Shown here: positions 9,945-21,132 of the stretch, one piece after another
Layout: each line of letters opens with the position of its first letter
How positions within the stretch are numbered: the first letter of the stretch is position 1
From: Piper betle
Taxonomy: Eukaryota; Streptophyta; Magnoliopsida; Piperales; Piperaceae
Reading direction: 5' to 3'
Assembly (NCBI GenBank): GCA_033002965.1
Contig: JAURVB010013820.1
Location: 1 to 64,000 of the forward strand
Length of the DNA stretch: 64,000 nucleotides
The notes under the pieces: model-generated
What the model was told of the DNA's origin: nothing
Seen by the model: only the letters and a program-made list of their open reading frames with translations
Database searches by the model: none
Translations under genes and position numbers: made by a program

Positions 9945-12240
9945 TATTCTATAAAAATATTGGTCAATGTATACACTTGTAGTGGAACTTTTGATCTATT
10001 AATTTTGATAAATATATTTATGATCTTACGGATTAGGGAAAAATTGGTAAAACTAAGTATTCGAAATGGTGGGGGATAAATCGTCATGTTTGATGGGTTT
10101 TTAGCTTCCTGAAACATCTGCTAGATTCAAATTAAAATTTCATTGATCTTCTACAATCTTGAAGTTCCAAAAAGAGTATTTATTTATACTGGTATGATAT
10201 GCTAAATAATAGTTTCACATCTTATACCTCCTTGATAAGATATAATATACTAGTATGGGTAGATTTTTTTGATTAACTACTTTTGAAACAAGGACAAGGA
10301 CCATCAATTTATAGTGTCATATTAGATGATAAAGTGTTTAAGATATAAACACCGCCATATGAGCCACATATAGAAATTGTGAAGACAATGTTTCTTTAAA
10401 TTTAAGTTGGGTGGAATGTAGAATCTCCCAAATAATTATATCTTTATACAACACATAATGGGTGAGATCATGTATATTAGTAGAGTATGCTTGGAGATCT
10501 TCAACTTTGGTTTGGATATAGAAATCCAATAATAGAAAATCAGTTATTTGTAAAGAGTAGGGTAGTTCACAGCTTGATTAAACCTCAATTTTGTTCAATA
10601 CTCAACTCAAAAAAAAGTTGATTTGAAACTTGATTTGATATTAAATGAACCTAGCCTGGGCCCTTACCTACTCAACTCTAAGCTCAATATTTTATCCTAG
10701 GTTTGTCCCTGTTCAACTCGAAGTTCGATATTTTATGTGGGGAATAAGATTTTTTCAATATATATCTTAATTTGGTTTATATAAATTTAATTAAATTATA
10801 ATACATCATTATATAATAACAATTTTAAATAAAAGTATGTATGATTAAATTATCTTTTATGTATAATTGTTTTAAAGTTGAGATATTTTAATTGTAAATT
10901 AAAATTCAGTATAAATTATGAGAAAGAAAAGTATCAATAAGTACGAATCAAGATAACTAGAACTCAACTCCAATTTGACTCAAAATCAAACTAAACTTGA
11001 GTAGTAATTAACTTGACTCGAGTTGGAAATCAAAAAATCCAGGTGAGCTGATGAAAACTCTACCCGACGAGCACCACCCCTACGAATGGATAATCCCATG
11101 GCAAACACCACTACCTTATCCAAAATTTTGATGTCTATAAAAATTTTGCCACAGATTAGCTACTGACAAAGTATGTGACAATATTAACTTTTTTTGTTTT
11201 TCTTACTAAAATCCCATCTAAGTTCTCATATATTTTTTGGAACTTTGCCAGAGGGATTCCCATGTCAAGAAGACTGTGGTAAGAGTGTTTCTCCTTTTTA
11301 ATTTTTTTAAAATATTTGAAACAAGTTTTGCCATAAGACAATTATGACAAAACATTCCCGTGGTATTTTATCATGTACGCTATAACACTAAACTTTGCCA
11401 AAAATACCCGTGGCAAAATTCGTGGCTATTTTGCTATAGCTTTCAACGGTGACAAAATAGTGTGACAAAAGACAATTATTTCACCAATGATCCCCCTCCA
11501 AATAGTTAATCAAATGTCCAAAACCTATCGAGGCAAAATCTATTATATTAACGAGTATGCCTATGAATTTTAAATTTTAGTTAATCACTTTTAAAAAATG
11601 ATCAGACTATGAAATTGCACTTCAATTGGGTCATTAAAATACTAACCCCTAATGGACTTAATGTAACGGGCCTAAGGCCTTATAATTAATACATAACTAC
11701 CACAAAAAAACTTGTTAATTCTATAACTTACCTCTTAACGGGCTATTTTCATTCGTACGTAACAATGTTTCCTACAAAATTGCACCTGAAAGCACTTTTC
11801 GAGTGCCAACCAAGTTATTTTGTTTTTGTATTTGTTTTTTAAAAGAAAAACAAGATTATCGTGGATCTGACTCCTTTGGAATCCATAACTAATACAGAAC
11901 TCCAATTAAATTAAGATTGAACTACCATCAAGAAGCCATATTTTTTTATGTTCTACTACCATTTTTATACAGATCGGATGGAATTAGTCAGAAGCCATAT
12001 TTTTTGCAGTCAATGAGAACATGTGTGGTATATTTGAGTTTTCTTTTTTTCGTTTTATTAAAAAAAACTTTTTAAAAAAACAGACAATCGTGAATCTGAT
12101 CCCTTTAGAATACATAACTCCAATTATATTGCATTGAACAACCATGAAGAAGGCACCATGAATGTTCTGCGGCAATTTTTATATTTTACAGATCGGATGG
12201 AATTAGTCAGAAGCCATATTTTTCCAAGTCAACGAGAACA
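9945..12240. repeat. Duplicated flank module (copy 1)
   Basis: From TTCTATAAAAATATTGGTCA the sequence parallels 22985 onward, which in copy 2 is the 3' flank of the type II gene JRL-5. Copy 1 has no type II lectin before it, so the neighbour was lost or replaced. At 10558 a segment starts TAGGGTAGTTC and ends ACCACCCCTA at 11082, an imperfect inverted pair suggesting an old hAT-like short element, though its flanking duplication was not convincing. From 11100 to 12240 lies the type I upstream module. No gene is seen. Confidence 0.65.
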
Positions 12241-12605
12241 AGTGTGTTATACATGAGTTTTCAATATCAGCTCCCTCTAGCTACCAATTTTTCGCTTCCA
12301 TCTTTCTTCCGGCTATTTAAGTTCAGTACATTGTCTTCCTTACTATCATCAACCTCAGTAGAAGAAAATTGGCAATTTCCGGTAAGGAATCTCTCTTATT
12401 TTTTAGTGGAAAGTTTTTTTCTTTTTCATTCAAATTGGTGAATACATATAGGAAAAAAAATTTCCTGATAAAGTTTAATTATTTTTCCCCCCTCTTATTG
12501 ATGACAATATGCTGGTTATCTTCTACTTATAATACATCATGGGTTCTATTCCTCTTCCGTATTGCTAATCAATTGCAATATATGCTCATCTATTTCCATT
12601 TTTTG

Positions 12606-13977
12606 ATGGCGAAGATGTACATTAATAATGGCCCCTGGGGTGGAAATGGTGGATTAGCTTGGGATGATGCGCATATTGGTGGCATTAGGCAGATAGTGAT
12701 CCGACATGGAGCAGCTATTGACTTCATCAAGATTGCGTATGATGTAAATGGAATTGCAGTTTGGGGTGACGACCATGGAGGAACTGGCGGCACACAAGTA
12801 ATGGTAAGCTGCTTGTGTTCCCAATCTTTTAGAAATGTTGATGATCCAAAATCAGTTTTTCTTTTGATCAAAATGGAAACTTTGCCTGGTGAAGTTTAAA
12901 GTAAATCTAGCCAACCATTCAACTCATATGGCTATAATTTTTTAAAACTAATTAATAAAATTACCTCTATCGTCAAACCTTCAGAATTATATTATATATA
13001 AATCTAAAAGCTCATGTTAACATATTTCTTAAGCTTGTATGGAAAATATACATTTACTATAACAAACTTGATTAAATCAGCCTCCCATTTTACTTTGTTC
13101 TTGAATCCAAATCACAGCCTGAAAATAATTAATTACAACAATCGAGCCCATGTTAAAATTGATGGGTTTAAGTCATTTTTTTAAAAATAACTAACCCAAT
13201 ATGAAGATTTATAAGCACACTGTCTATTAATACACTGATATTTGCGTATCGGATGCGGGTAATTTTGTGTATATCACACCTACTAGAAAATAAAATAGAA
13301 TAGTACAAAACGCTTAGAACCCATTGAACCTCTTATCACAATTTACGAATAATTTGAAATTAATATGCTGACAAAATTGATATAGATTTTTCATAATTTG
13401 TAACTTGATTACCAAAAATAGATGATTACTTCGTGCTTTCACATTATTGATTGTACCTAGCTAATCCAAGTTGCGTGGCAATGAAGGTCAACGTACTTAA
13501 ATTTTTTTTTCAAAAAATACGTGTTTCTCAATTTTGCTTAGCTTGGGAGTGAACAATTATTTGTTATATCTTTTATTTAGAAGAAGTTTGGATATGGGTT
13601 TTCTCTAACTTGTCCAATTCATTGATCAATGGCCTGCCATGCAGATTAATCTGAGATACCCAAGGGAGTTCCTGGTTGGAGTGACTGGAACATGGGGGCC
13701 TTTTCAAAACATTCAGGGTGTGATCACATCACTCACATTTCGAACTAACATGAGAGAATATGGGCCATATGGAGGGGAGCAGGGCAAAGCCTTCGCTTGT
13801 GACAACGCAGGAATGATTGTGGGTTTTTATGGCAGGTCTGGAAGTTATCTTGATGCAATTGGTGTTCGTCGTGCACGACCCAGAGCTAGATCATGTTTGG
13901 ATTGCTTGCAGCCAACCTCATGTTGTGACACCAATGTGTGTTGCCAATGCCATTGGAGCTGTTTTCGTTGTTTTTGA
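12606..13977 (+). CDS. JRL-3: type I jacalin-related lectin, apparently intact
   Basis: Predicted cytosolic mannose-type jacalin lectin with no signal peptide from this start. Exons are 12606-12803 (donor ATG/GTAAGC) and 13645-13977 (acceptor TGCAG/ATT), joined in phase 0, giving 176 residues. The first exon has GPWGGNGGLAWDD, the IRQIVIRHGAAIDFIKIAYD strand block and HGGTGG. The second has NLRYPREFLVGV, GPYGGEQGKAF and GFYGRSGSYLDAIGV with an intact GxxxD carbohydrate loop. After the jacalin fold comes an uncommon tail with nine Cys, ending CFRCF. An upstream exon ends at 12381 before GTAAGG. It is open from ATG 12253, so an alternative protein could splice from 12381 to an AG at 12613-12614 and gain 43 residues rich in Ser, Leu and Phe. 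That exon has a stop in JRL-1, so a UTR role is more likely. Confidence 0.8.
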
Positions 13978-13986
13978 GGTGACCAC

Positions 13987-14626
13987 TTCGATTTATTTAC
14001 ACTTAAGCTCAGCGCAATTATTTGTATTTTTACTTTTATTTATATTTGATGTGTTTTGACATATATTTAACAATGTCTTTCATTCTCATGACACAAAAAA
14101 GATTATTTCGATCTATTTCATCGATTGAGTTGTACCGACTAACAACTTTAAACGTGACATAATTCGATTATAACATTTCTGATTTGGTTCTTAAGTGAAC
14201 CGAAATCGAGGTGTTATATATTTATATTGGTATGATCTCCCAAATAATAGTTTCACATTTTATACCTCCTTGAGAAGATATAATATATTAGTAAGGGTGT
14301 ACCCAATAAATTTTTAATTTTGATTAACTACTTTTGAAAACAGGACTAGTCCATCAAGTTATACATAAATCAGGTCGTTATAAATAGCATCAAACCTAAC
14401 CTAGAGTCGTATTGGATGATAAGGTGTTTTAAATATAAACTAGGCTATATGAGCCACAAAAAGAAATTCCGAGACAAAATTTTCTTAAATTTAAGATATA
14501 ACCCGACTCTGGCTTTTGTGTATGTACTAGGTGACATGGTTCCTCGGACGTGGGAACCCGAAAATGCAACTTGGCATCTAACGCCGTCGTATTAGTGCTG
14601 AACTGATCAGTGTGCTGAACAGATCA
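13987..14626. repeat. Insertion in the 3' flank of JRL-3
   Basis: The normal type I 3' flank (as in JRL-2 and JRL-6) stops at about 13987 and resumes at about 14627. The interposed 640 bp include a copy of the module sequence seen at 10190 and 23230 (ACCTCCTTGA-like words) and a phrase near 14505 (CCCGACTCTGGCTTTTG) related to 28361. No gene is seen. Confidence 0.55.
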
Positions 14627-14760
14627 ATTGTACCAATGTGTGTTGCCATTGCATTTGGAGCCTTTTTAGTTGTTGTTGAACTGATCAGTACCGTGATCTC
14701 TATGAGAAATTATTGATCATGAAACATAGATTAATATATGACTTTATTTTTTATTATTAT
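14627..14760 (+). pseudogene. Orphan 3' end of a type I lectin last exon
   Basis: ACCAATGTGTGTTGCCATTG and what follows translate as TNVCCHCIWSLFSCC then stop, matching the cysteine-rich tail of JRL-3. The common type I 3' flank (GATCTCTATGAGAAATT) follows. Nothing of the lectin core is present, so this is a breakpoint remnant. Confidence 0.75.
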
Positions 14761-15038
14761 TTGGGAGGATTTGGTTTGAAACATGGGAAATGTTGATTAA
14801 TAAGTGCTTTGTTGAATTTGACATTCCATGAAGGGTAACTTATTCTTCATACACATGCTTCGGAAACAATGGAATTTGATACTTAGATCACATTGGGTCA
14901 GTCTCACGTCAATTTTAAAGTAAGAGATGCCCATAATATTTTTTGTTTATGTAAGAAAACTCTTTTCTCGTGTTTTCATTTTTTATCTACATGAATAAAA
15001 TGTCTTTGTTGAGCATATGGGTGTGTAGTATGCATATA

Positions 15039-15100
<62 letters not shown>

Positions 15101-15300
15101 CAAACAATCATCTCAATAAAGCTAAATACTTACAACAATATCAGCAAAAATATTCTCTTCGGAAACACGATTAAATTCGCAAAGATGGAATATTTAAATT
15201 TTAGTGGTCTATGTAATTGATCATGAGCATATATTCCTATAAATTAGGAACAAGTAGGTAAATGAAAGGAATTCCTTAATAGACCAAAGACATCTCTAAG
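14761..15300. repeat. 3' flank of type I joined to upstream module of type II
   Basis: 14761-15000 is the usual type I downstream sequence. From about 15080 it is the type II upstream module, with ATCAGCAAAAATATTCTCTT and GATCATGAGCATATATTCCT, also found before the type II copies at 18950, 20820, 26970 and 47070. An AT microsatellite lies at 15042-15097. Confidence 0.7.
15042..15097. repeat. (AT)n microsatellite
   Basis: An AT dinucleotide tract of about 28 repeats, preceded by TATGCATATATGCA. Confidence 0.95.
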
Positions 15301-15303
15301 CTC

Positions 15304-15400
15304 TATATAACTTGTCAACTAACTTTCAAAATCCTCATCTAAATTTCCTTCTTCCAACCTTCCCTACGGAGAAGAAACTTCCCAACGCCTGTATACAATG
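15304..15400 (+). pseudogene. JRL-4: orphan type II lectin promoter and first exon
   Basis: TATATAA at 15304-15310 and the 5' UTR phrase CTTCCAACCTTCCCTACGGA match the intact type II gene JRL-5. The exon ends with ATG at 15398-15400 immediately before GTAAGATTAG. No jacalin second exon was found between here and 17300, so the start exon is orphaned. It could still drive a noncoding transcript. Confidence 0.7.
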
Positions 15401-17368
15401 GTAAGATTAGTTAGTATCACATCAGTTAACTTAAACTAGCTACAAGTTACAAATCTTTGTAGGTAAAGTTTCCCATCACAAGTCTCTCTACAAGCTACAA
15501 ACTTCTCTAGGTAAGGTTAGTTAGTATCGCATAAGTAGCATGACAAGTCTCTCTACAAAGATCTGACCTTATGTACATAGCATTAGCAATCCACCGATGG
15601 GCATCTCTTACCTTTCTTTGTCTTCCTCAAAGTTACTGATATTTACCCTGGGGAAAAAATGCTCTACTGATATTTGTCCTTTGACCTCTGCCTCACCTAT
15701 ATAAAAGTATATATAAATGTATCCAGATTCATATGGGCACTTGCATGTTTCTACCCAGATTCAACCTTGTATACATTGTACACGTATAATGTGCAATGCG
15801 TTCATACAGCTAAGCTACGTTAAAACAACAAAGCTTACCGATGACAGGGGATCAACGAGGAAGCAGTCGCCGTCCCCCCCAAAGGAAGGCAATCGCCGGC
15901 ACAGGCGGTCACCGGCGGCATTTAAAGGCAGCGGGGGGCTTTGGGGAATGAAGGTGATAAATATGGTCTAATATTATACCGGATGGTTCGTATGTACTGC
16001 ATGTACTTCGGTTTCCACAGAATCGGAGGCATCAAACCTGCTTCGTTCCAACTTACCTCACACCAGATTGTCCATTCTGGTATCCAGTATCTCGTGTCGG
16101 ACCGGCAGGTCCAATCTGGTAGCGCCCACTTATTTGGTCGTTAGGGCGTATAAAGAAAAGAGGAAGTAGTCTTGCTCCCACAGAAGGGGAAAGGGGATGG
16201 TTCAACAATCAAAATATATTTAAAATAAAAAATAAATTATTTTCTTGCTCCCACAAAAGGGGAAAGGGGACGGTTCAACAATCAAAATATATTAAAAATA
16301 AAAAATAAATTAAATTATTATAATTTATATTTTATTTAATGAGAATTTATTTCAAAATCAAAATTTATGTCAAAAATATTATATTATTATAATCTATTTC
16401 ATTATTCAATAAAAGGTTTATATATAAAGTTAGAGTCTATTTTTAACACAGGTTATGCATGACCCAATATCATACCTAATATACATATTAAAAACTCGAG
16501 CAAGTTCAATTGACTTTCCTTTTGTTCAAGAGAAGCTCTATTTGTTTCTCCAATACAAGAAAAACTCTATTTGAAGCTCAACTTATGAACCTAAACAAAG
16601 GGAGCTTGTAAAGGCTTGATCAAATTGGTGTAAACTAATGAATTTAGTTATTTCTTTAAAAATAATTAATCAAATTAAATATCATAAGTAAATTACATCT
16701 TAACCAGACTTGTATTAGATGTAAAACTTTTTTGAAAAACTACATTTCACCTACATTAAGAGAATTTCGTCCTTAAAATTTATTTATCTTGACATACCAC
16801 CATTCACCCAACAGTGTCTTAGGTTTGCTTTAGTACAACTTGTAAAGATCTGATCTAATTAATGTAAACTGATAAACTTAATCACCTTTTCAAAAATACT
16901 TAATCAAGTTGAATATCACAATTACGTCTTCACTAATATATTTGATTTTATTATAATAGGTATTAGATGTGATAATAATCTAATTTTTTAGGGGGTATTA
17001 CATGCTAAGCTTGTGCCAAATCGATTTGGCTCAACTAAAAGGTCAATATTTTATATATATATTTTTAGAAATGAGATAGTAAGTATTCAAGTTGGTTGAT
17101 CGAGCCGGTTTTGAGCTGACGAACGAACCGGGTAAATTGAGCTCGGCTCGCTCGATTAACACCCCTAGTTGTTTCACCTTATTATAATTATACCCTATTC
17201 AAGATGCGTACCAATGCAGGTCAGTTTTTTTTTCAAAAACTAGGAGTTACCCACTTCAGTCTAGCTTGGGGAGTGAACAATTATTTGTTCGATCTTTTGT
17301 TTAGAAGAAGTTTGTATGTGGGTTTTCTCTAACTGTCCAATTCATTGATCAATGGCCTGGCATTGCAG
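15401..17368. other. Long stretch with no supported gene
   Basis: Near 15401-15560 the type II first-intron start is partly repeated (GGTAAGGTTAGTTAGTAT near 15515). 15840-15960 is a short GC-richer patch. Near 16190 and 16260 a short unit (GAAAGGGGATGGTTCAACAA) is directly repeated. 17085-17165 ends in a repeat edge of GAGCTCGGCTCGCTCG type. From about 17210 it is the distal part of the type I lectin intron. Confidence 0.5.
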
Positions 17369-17665
17369 ATTAATCTGAACTACCCAGAGGAGTTCCTGGT
17401 TGGATTGAGTGGATCATGGGGGGATTTGCTAAACATTCCTAATGTGATCAGATCACTCACATTTAAGAGTAACAAGAGAACATTTGGGCCATATGGAGCG
17501 CAGCAGCGCATACCCTTCTCTTATTCAGAAGTGGGAGTAAAGATAGTGGGTTTTTATGGCAGGTCTGGAGATCTTCTTGATGCCATTGGTGTTCATTGCA
17601 AACCCCCTGGAGCTAACTCATGTTTGGATTTGTTTATACCAACCTCATGTTTTCGTTGTTTTTGA
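17369..17665 (+). pseudogene. Orphan last exon of a type I lectin
   Basis: After the acceptor TTGCAG the frame is open to TGA: NLNYPEEFLVGLSGSWG, GPYGAQQRIPF, GFYGRSGDLLDAIGV (GxxxD loop present) and a short tail SCLDLFIPTSCFRCF. Relative to JRL-3 the tail has lost about 33 bases in frame, removing the central Cys cluster while keeping the last CFRCF. The matching first lectin exon is missing upstream, so it is not a working gene unless spliced to a distant exon. Confidence 0.8.
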
Positions 17666-19122
17666 AGTGATCAGCGTGATCTCTATGAGAAATTATTATG
17701 AGTGAAACATAGATAATTTTATGACTTCATTTTTTATCATTATTTGAAAGGATTTGGTTTGAAACATGGGGAAATGTTGATCAATAAGTGATTTGATCAA
17801 GCAGCCATTCCTTGAAGGGTAATTTATTCTTCGTACATATGAACTCCGGTTAGGAAACAAAGTAATTTGATACAAGCATCACTTTGGGTTAGCCTCACAT
17901 CAGTTCTAAATTCTAAAGTAAGAGAAAATCTTGAAAGCTTAACGGATGCAAAAATGTCTTTCACATTATATTTATTCTTTATGCAAAAACTTCTTTTCTT
18001 GTTTCTTTCTTTTTTATTGACACAAAATTCTATCGAGAGTAACTTGCCATTAAAGAGTGGCTTAATATACTATTCACGATTGAAGGGTATTTAGTATGTT
18101 ATTCTTGATTTAAGCATATTTTTTCCTATAATGACTTAATTACCCTTTGTTTGACTTAAAAAAATTATTTAACATTTAACAGTGCTTGGGTTGATCTTAA
18201 AAAATTATCTAAACCAAAACAATATATAGTTTTTTTAAAAATAAAAAATATTGAGATCTGATCATTGGTTTTGCCAAGGCGGCAACAACCAAATATTTTC
18301 ACGGCACTCTTGGTGCAGCCCAAATTTGACGGCCCTAGCTATGTGACCACTAGATTTAATCGTCATTGCCTTACGGGAGCCACATCTTGCTACCAAATAA
18401 CCATGTTAAACCACGGTTGCAATATTTGCGATCGAATTTGACCGACCAATTGTGAACAAATATAAATAAACTAAAATGTACATTTCTTCGTCCAATAAAA
18501 TAATGGTAGGAAAAAATAATAAATTAATGATATAAATGATATTTTTTCAAGTTTATTACCAAATTATCATTGATAATTATTAAATTAAAACACATCAACC
18601 TTAATTTTTGAATTTTCAAGGTCAAATAATATTTATTTATTCAAATATTTTTCATGAAATTGAATTTAATTTTCATGCCAATTGACATAAGAAAAACTAA
18701 TAAAAATAAAAGAGATAATGACTATATAAATGAGGCATTAGTTTTTTAGGGAAAAAATAATATTTAATATGAAAAAATGATTAAATATTATAATAAATAT
18801 TGGATGAAATAAATTCTTATATTGACCGAATTTTGAATATGTCCGACCGTGACCGACTCTGACCATGGACGATGGACTTTTTGCCTAAGGTTAAGTGAGC
18901 ATACATGGATAATGCCTTCTCTAACGATGCCCACCTCTACTAAATACTTCAATAATATCAGCATAAATATTCTCTTTAAAGACACACGATTAAATTCGCA
19001 AAGATGGAATATTTTGGTTTTAGTGGTCTAGGTAATTGATCATAAGCATATATTCCTACAAATTAGGAACAAGTGGCTAAATGAAAGGGATCCCTGAATA
19101 GACCAAAGGCGTCTTTAAGCTC

Positions 19123-19413
19123 TATAAAACTTCTCAACTAACTTTCAAAATCCTCAACTAAATTTCCTCCTTCCAACCTTCCCCAAGGAGAAGAAACTTC
19201 CCACGGCCTGCATACATTGGTAAGATTAGTTAGTTTCACAAACTTAAACTAGCCACAAGCTGCAAATTTCATTAGGTAAAGTCTTACTGATTTCTTGGAC
19301 ATATATATGCATGTCTATACACGCTAAATGCTGGTCTGTGTAGATTTTTTTACCAGTTAACTATGGTAATTGGATGTGCAGGCTGTGCATAGTGAATACT
19401 GGGAAAGACCTGT
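19123..19413 (+). pseudogene. Type II lectin 5' fragment, start codon lost, cut at a duplication joint
   Basis: TATAAAA at 19123-19129 and the type II 5' UTR are followed by CATACATTG/GTAAG, where relatives have CATACAATG/GTAAG, so the initiator ATG is lost. The intron ends in a GTGCAG acceptor near 19382. The second exon then begins (GCTGTGCATAGTGAATACTG) but stops after about 30 bases, where the next duplication copy starts. Only the promoter end survives. Confidence 0.8.
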
Positions 19414-21039
19414 ATAAAACTTCTTTTCTTGTTTCTTTCTTTTTTATGGACACAAAATTCTATCGAGAGTAACTTGCCATTAAAGAGTGGCCTCATATCC
19501 TATTCACGATTGAAGGGTGTTTTGTATGTTATTCTTGATTTTAAGGATATTTTTACCTATAATGACTTAATTACCCTTTGTTTGAATTAAAAAAATATTT
19601 AACATTTAACCGTATCCGGGTTGGTCTTAAAAAATTAACTAACCCAAACCCATATATATTTATATATATATATATATATTTATAAAAATATTTTTAAAAA
19701 ATTTGAGATCTAATCATTGGTTTGCGAAGGCGGCAACAACCAAATCTTTTCACCACGGCCTTGGTGCAGCCAAAATTTGACCGCCTTAGCCATGCAACCG
19801 CCAATTTTAATCGTCGTTGCCTTGCAGGAGCCACATCTTGTTGCCCCAATCATGCAGCGGCCAGATCCAATTGTCGCTACCTTAAACCAGTCAAAATGTA
19901 GCCATCCAAGCGAAATGGTGGCTAGATCTAGTCGTTACTAGTTGAGGGTGGCCGGATCCGCCCTCTTTTTTCACAAAATATTAATTTTATTATTCAACCC
20001 GATCAAGGTACATGGGTAATTAAGACATTACGAAAGAAAACACTTGTTGAATCATGAAATTAGTCCAAACTACTCTTGTATCGTGAATTAGACTACATAC
20101 CATTCTTTAATTGTTAATACCTCTTTTATCTACATGAATAAAATGTCTTTTTTGAGCTTAGGGGAGTATAATATATACATGCACATATGTGGTATCAAAC
20201 AATCTTCTCAATAAAATAAAATACTAGGAGTGGGCGTGGGCAGTGGACAACCAAATAACCATGTTTGACGGTGTCTGCAACATTTGTGATCGAATTGACC
20301 AGCCAATTGTGAAGAAATATAAATAAATCAAACATATATATTTCTTCATCCAATTGAATAATGACCGGAAAAAATAATAAATTAATAATATAAATGATAT
20401 TTTTTTCAAGTTTATTACTAAATTATCAATGATAATTATTAAATTAAAACACATCAACCATAATTTTTGAATTTTCACAGTAAAATAATATTTATTTATT
20501 TAAATATTTTTCGTAAAATTGATTTTAATTTTCTAGCTAATTGACATAAGATAAACTAATAAAAATAAAAGAGACAATGACTATATAAAGGACGCATTAG
20601 TTTTTTACTGAAAAAATATTATTTAATATGGAAAAATAATTAAATATTATAATACATATTGGATGAAATAAATTTTTATATTAACCAAATATTAACCATG
20701 TCTGACCATGACCGATATTGTCCTTGGATAATGGACTGTGGCCGACATTGACCATGTGGATATACATGAATAATTCGTCTGACGTATCCATCGATGCCCA
20801 CCTTTACTAAATACTTCAATAATGTCGGCATAAATATTCTCTTTAGAGACACACGATTAAATTCGCAAAGGTGGAATATTTTGATTTTAGGGGTCCGGGT
20901 AGTTGATCAGGAGCATATATTCCTACAGATAAGAACAAGCGGTCCAGGTAATTGATCATGAGCATATATTCTTACGAATTAGGAACAAGTGGGTGAATGA
21001 AAGAGATTCCTGAATATACCAAAGACATCTTTAACCTCT

Positions 21040-21046
21040 ATAAAAC
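21040..21046 (+). promoter_or_regulatory. TATA box of JRL-5
   Basis: TATAAAA lies 87 bases before the ATG. The same position is TATATAA in the copies at 15304 and 27143 and TATAAAA at 19123. Transcription would be expected to start about 30 bases downstream. Confidence 0.6.
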
Positions 21047-21132
21047 TTCTGAACTAACTTTCAAAATCCTCAACTAAATTTCCTCGTTCCAACCTTCCCC
21101 AAGGAGAAGAAACTTCCCAAGGCCTGCATACA

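Noticed and set aside
9460..10117. Pro/His-rich minus-strand frames and Gly-rich plus-strand frames
   Set aside because: Same explanation: biased composition and short internal repeats, no domain, no paralogue in the array.
10558..11082. Third hAT-like element with TAGGG and CCCTA ends
   Set aside because: The ends look right but no matching 8 bp duplication was found, so it was left inside the repeat module rather than called as an element.
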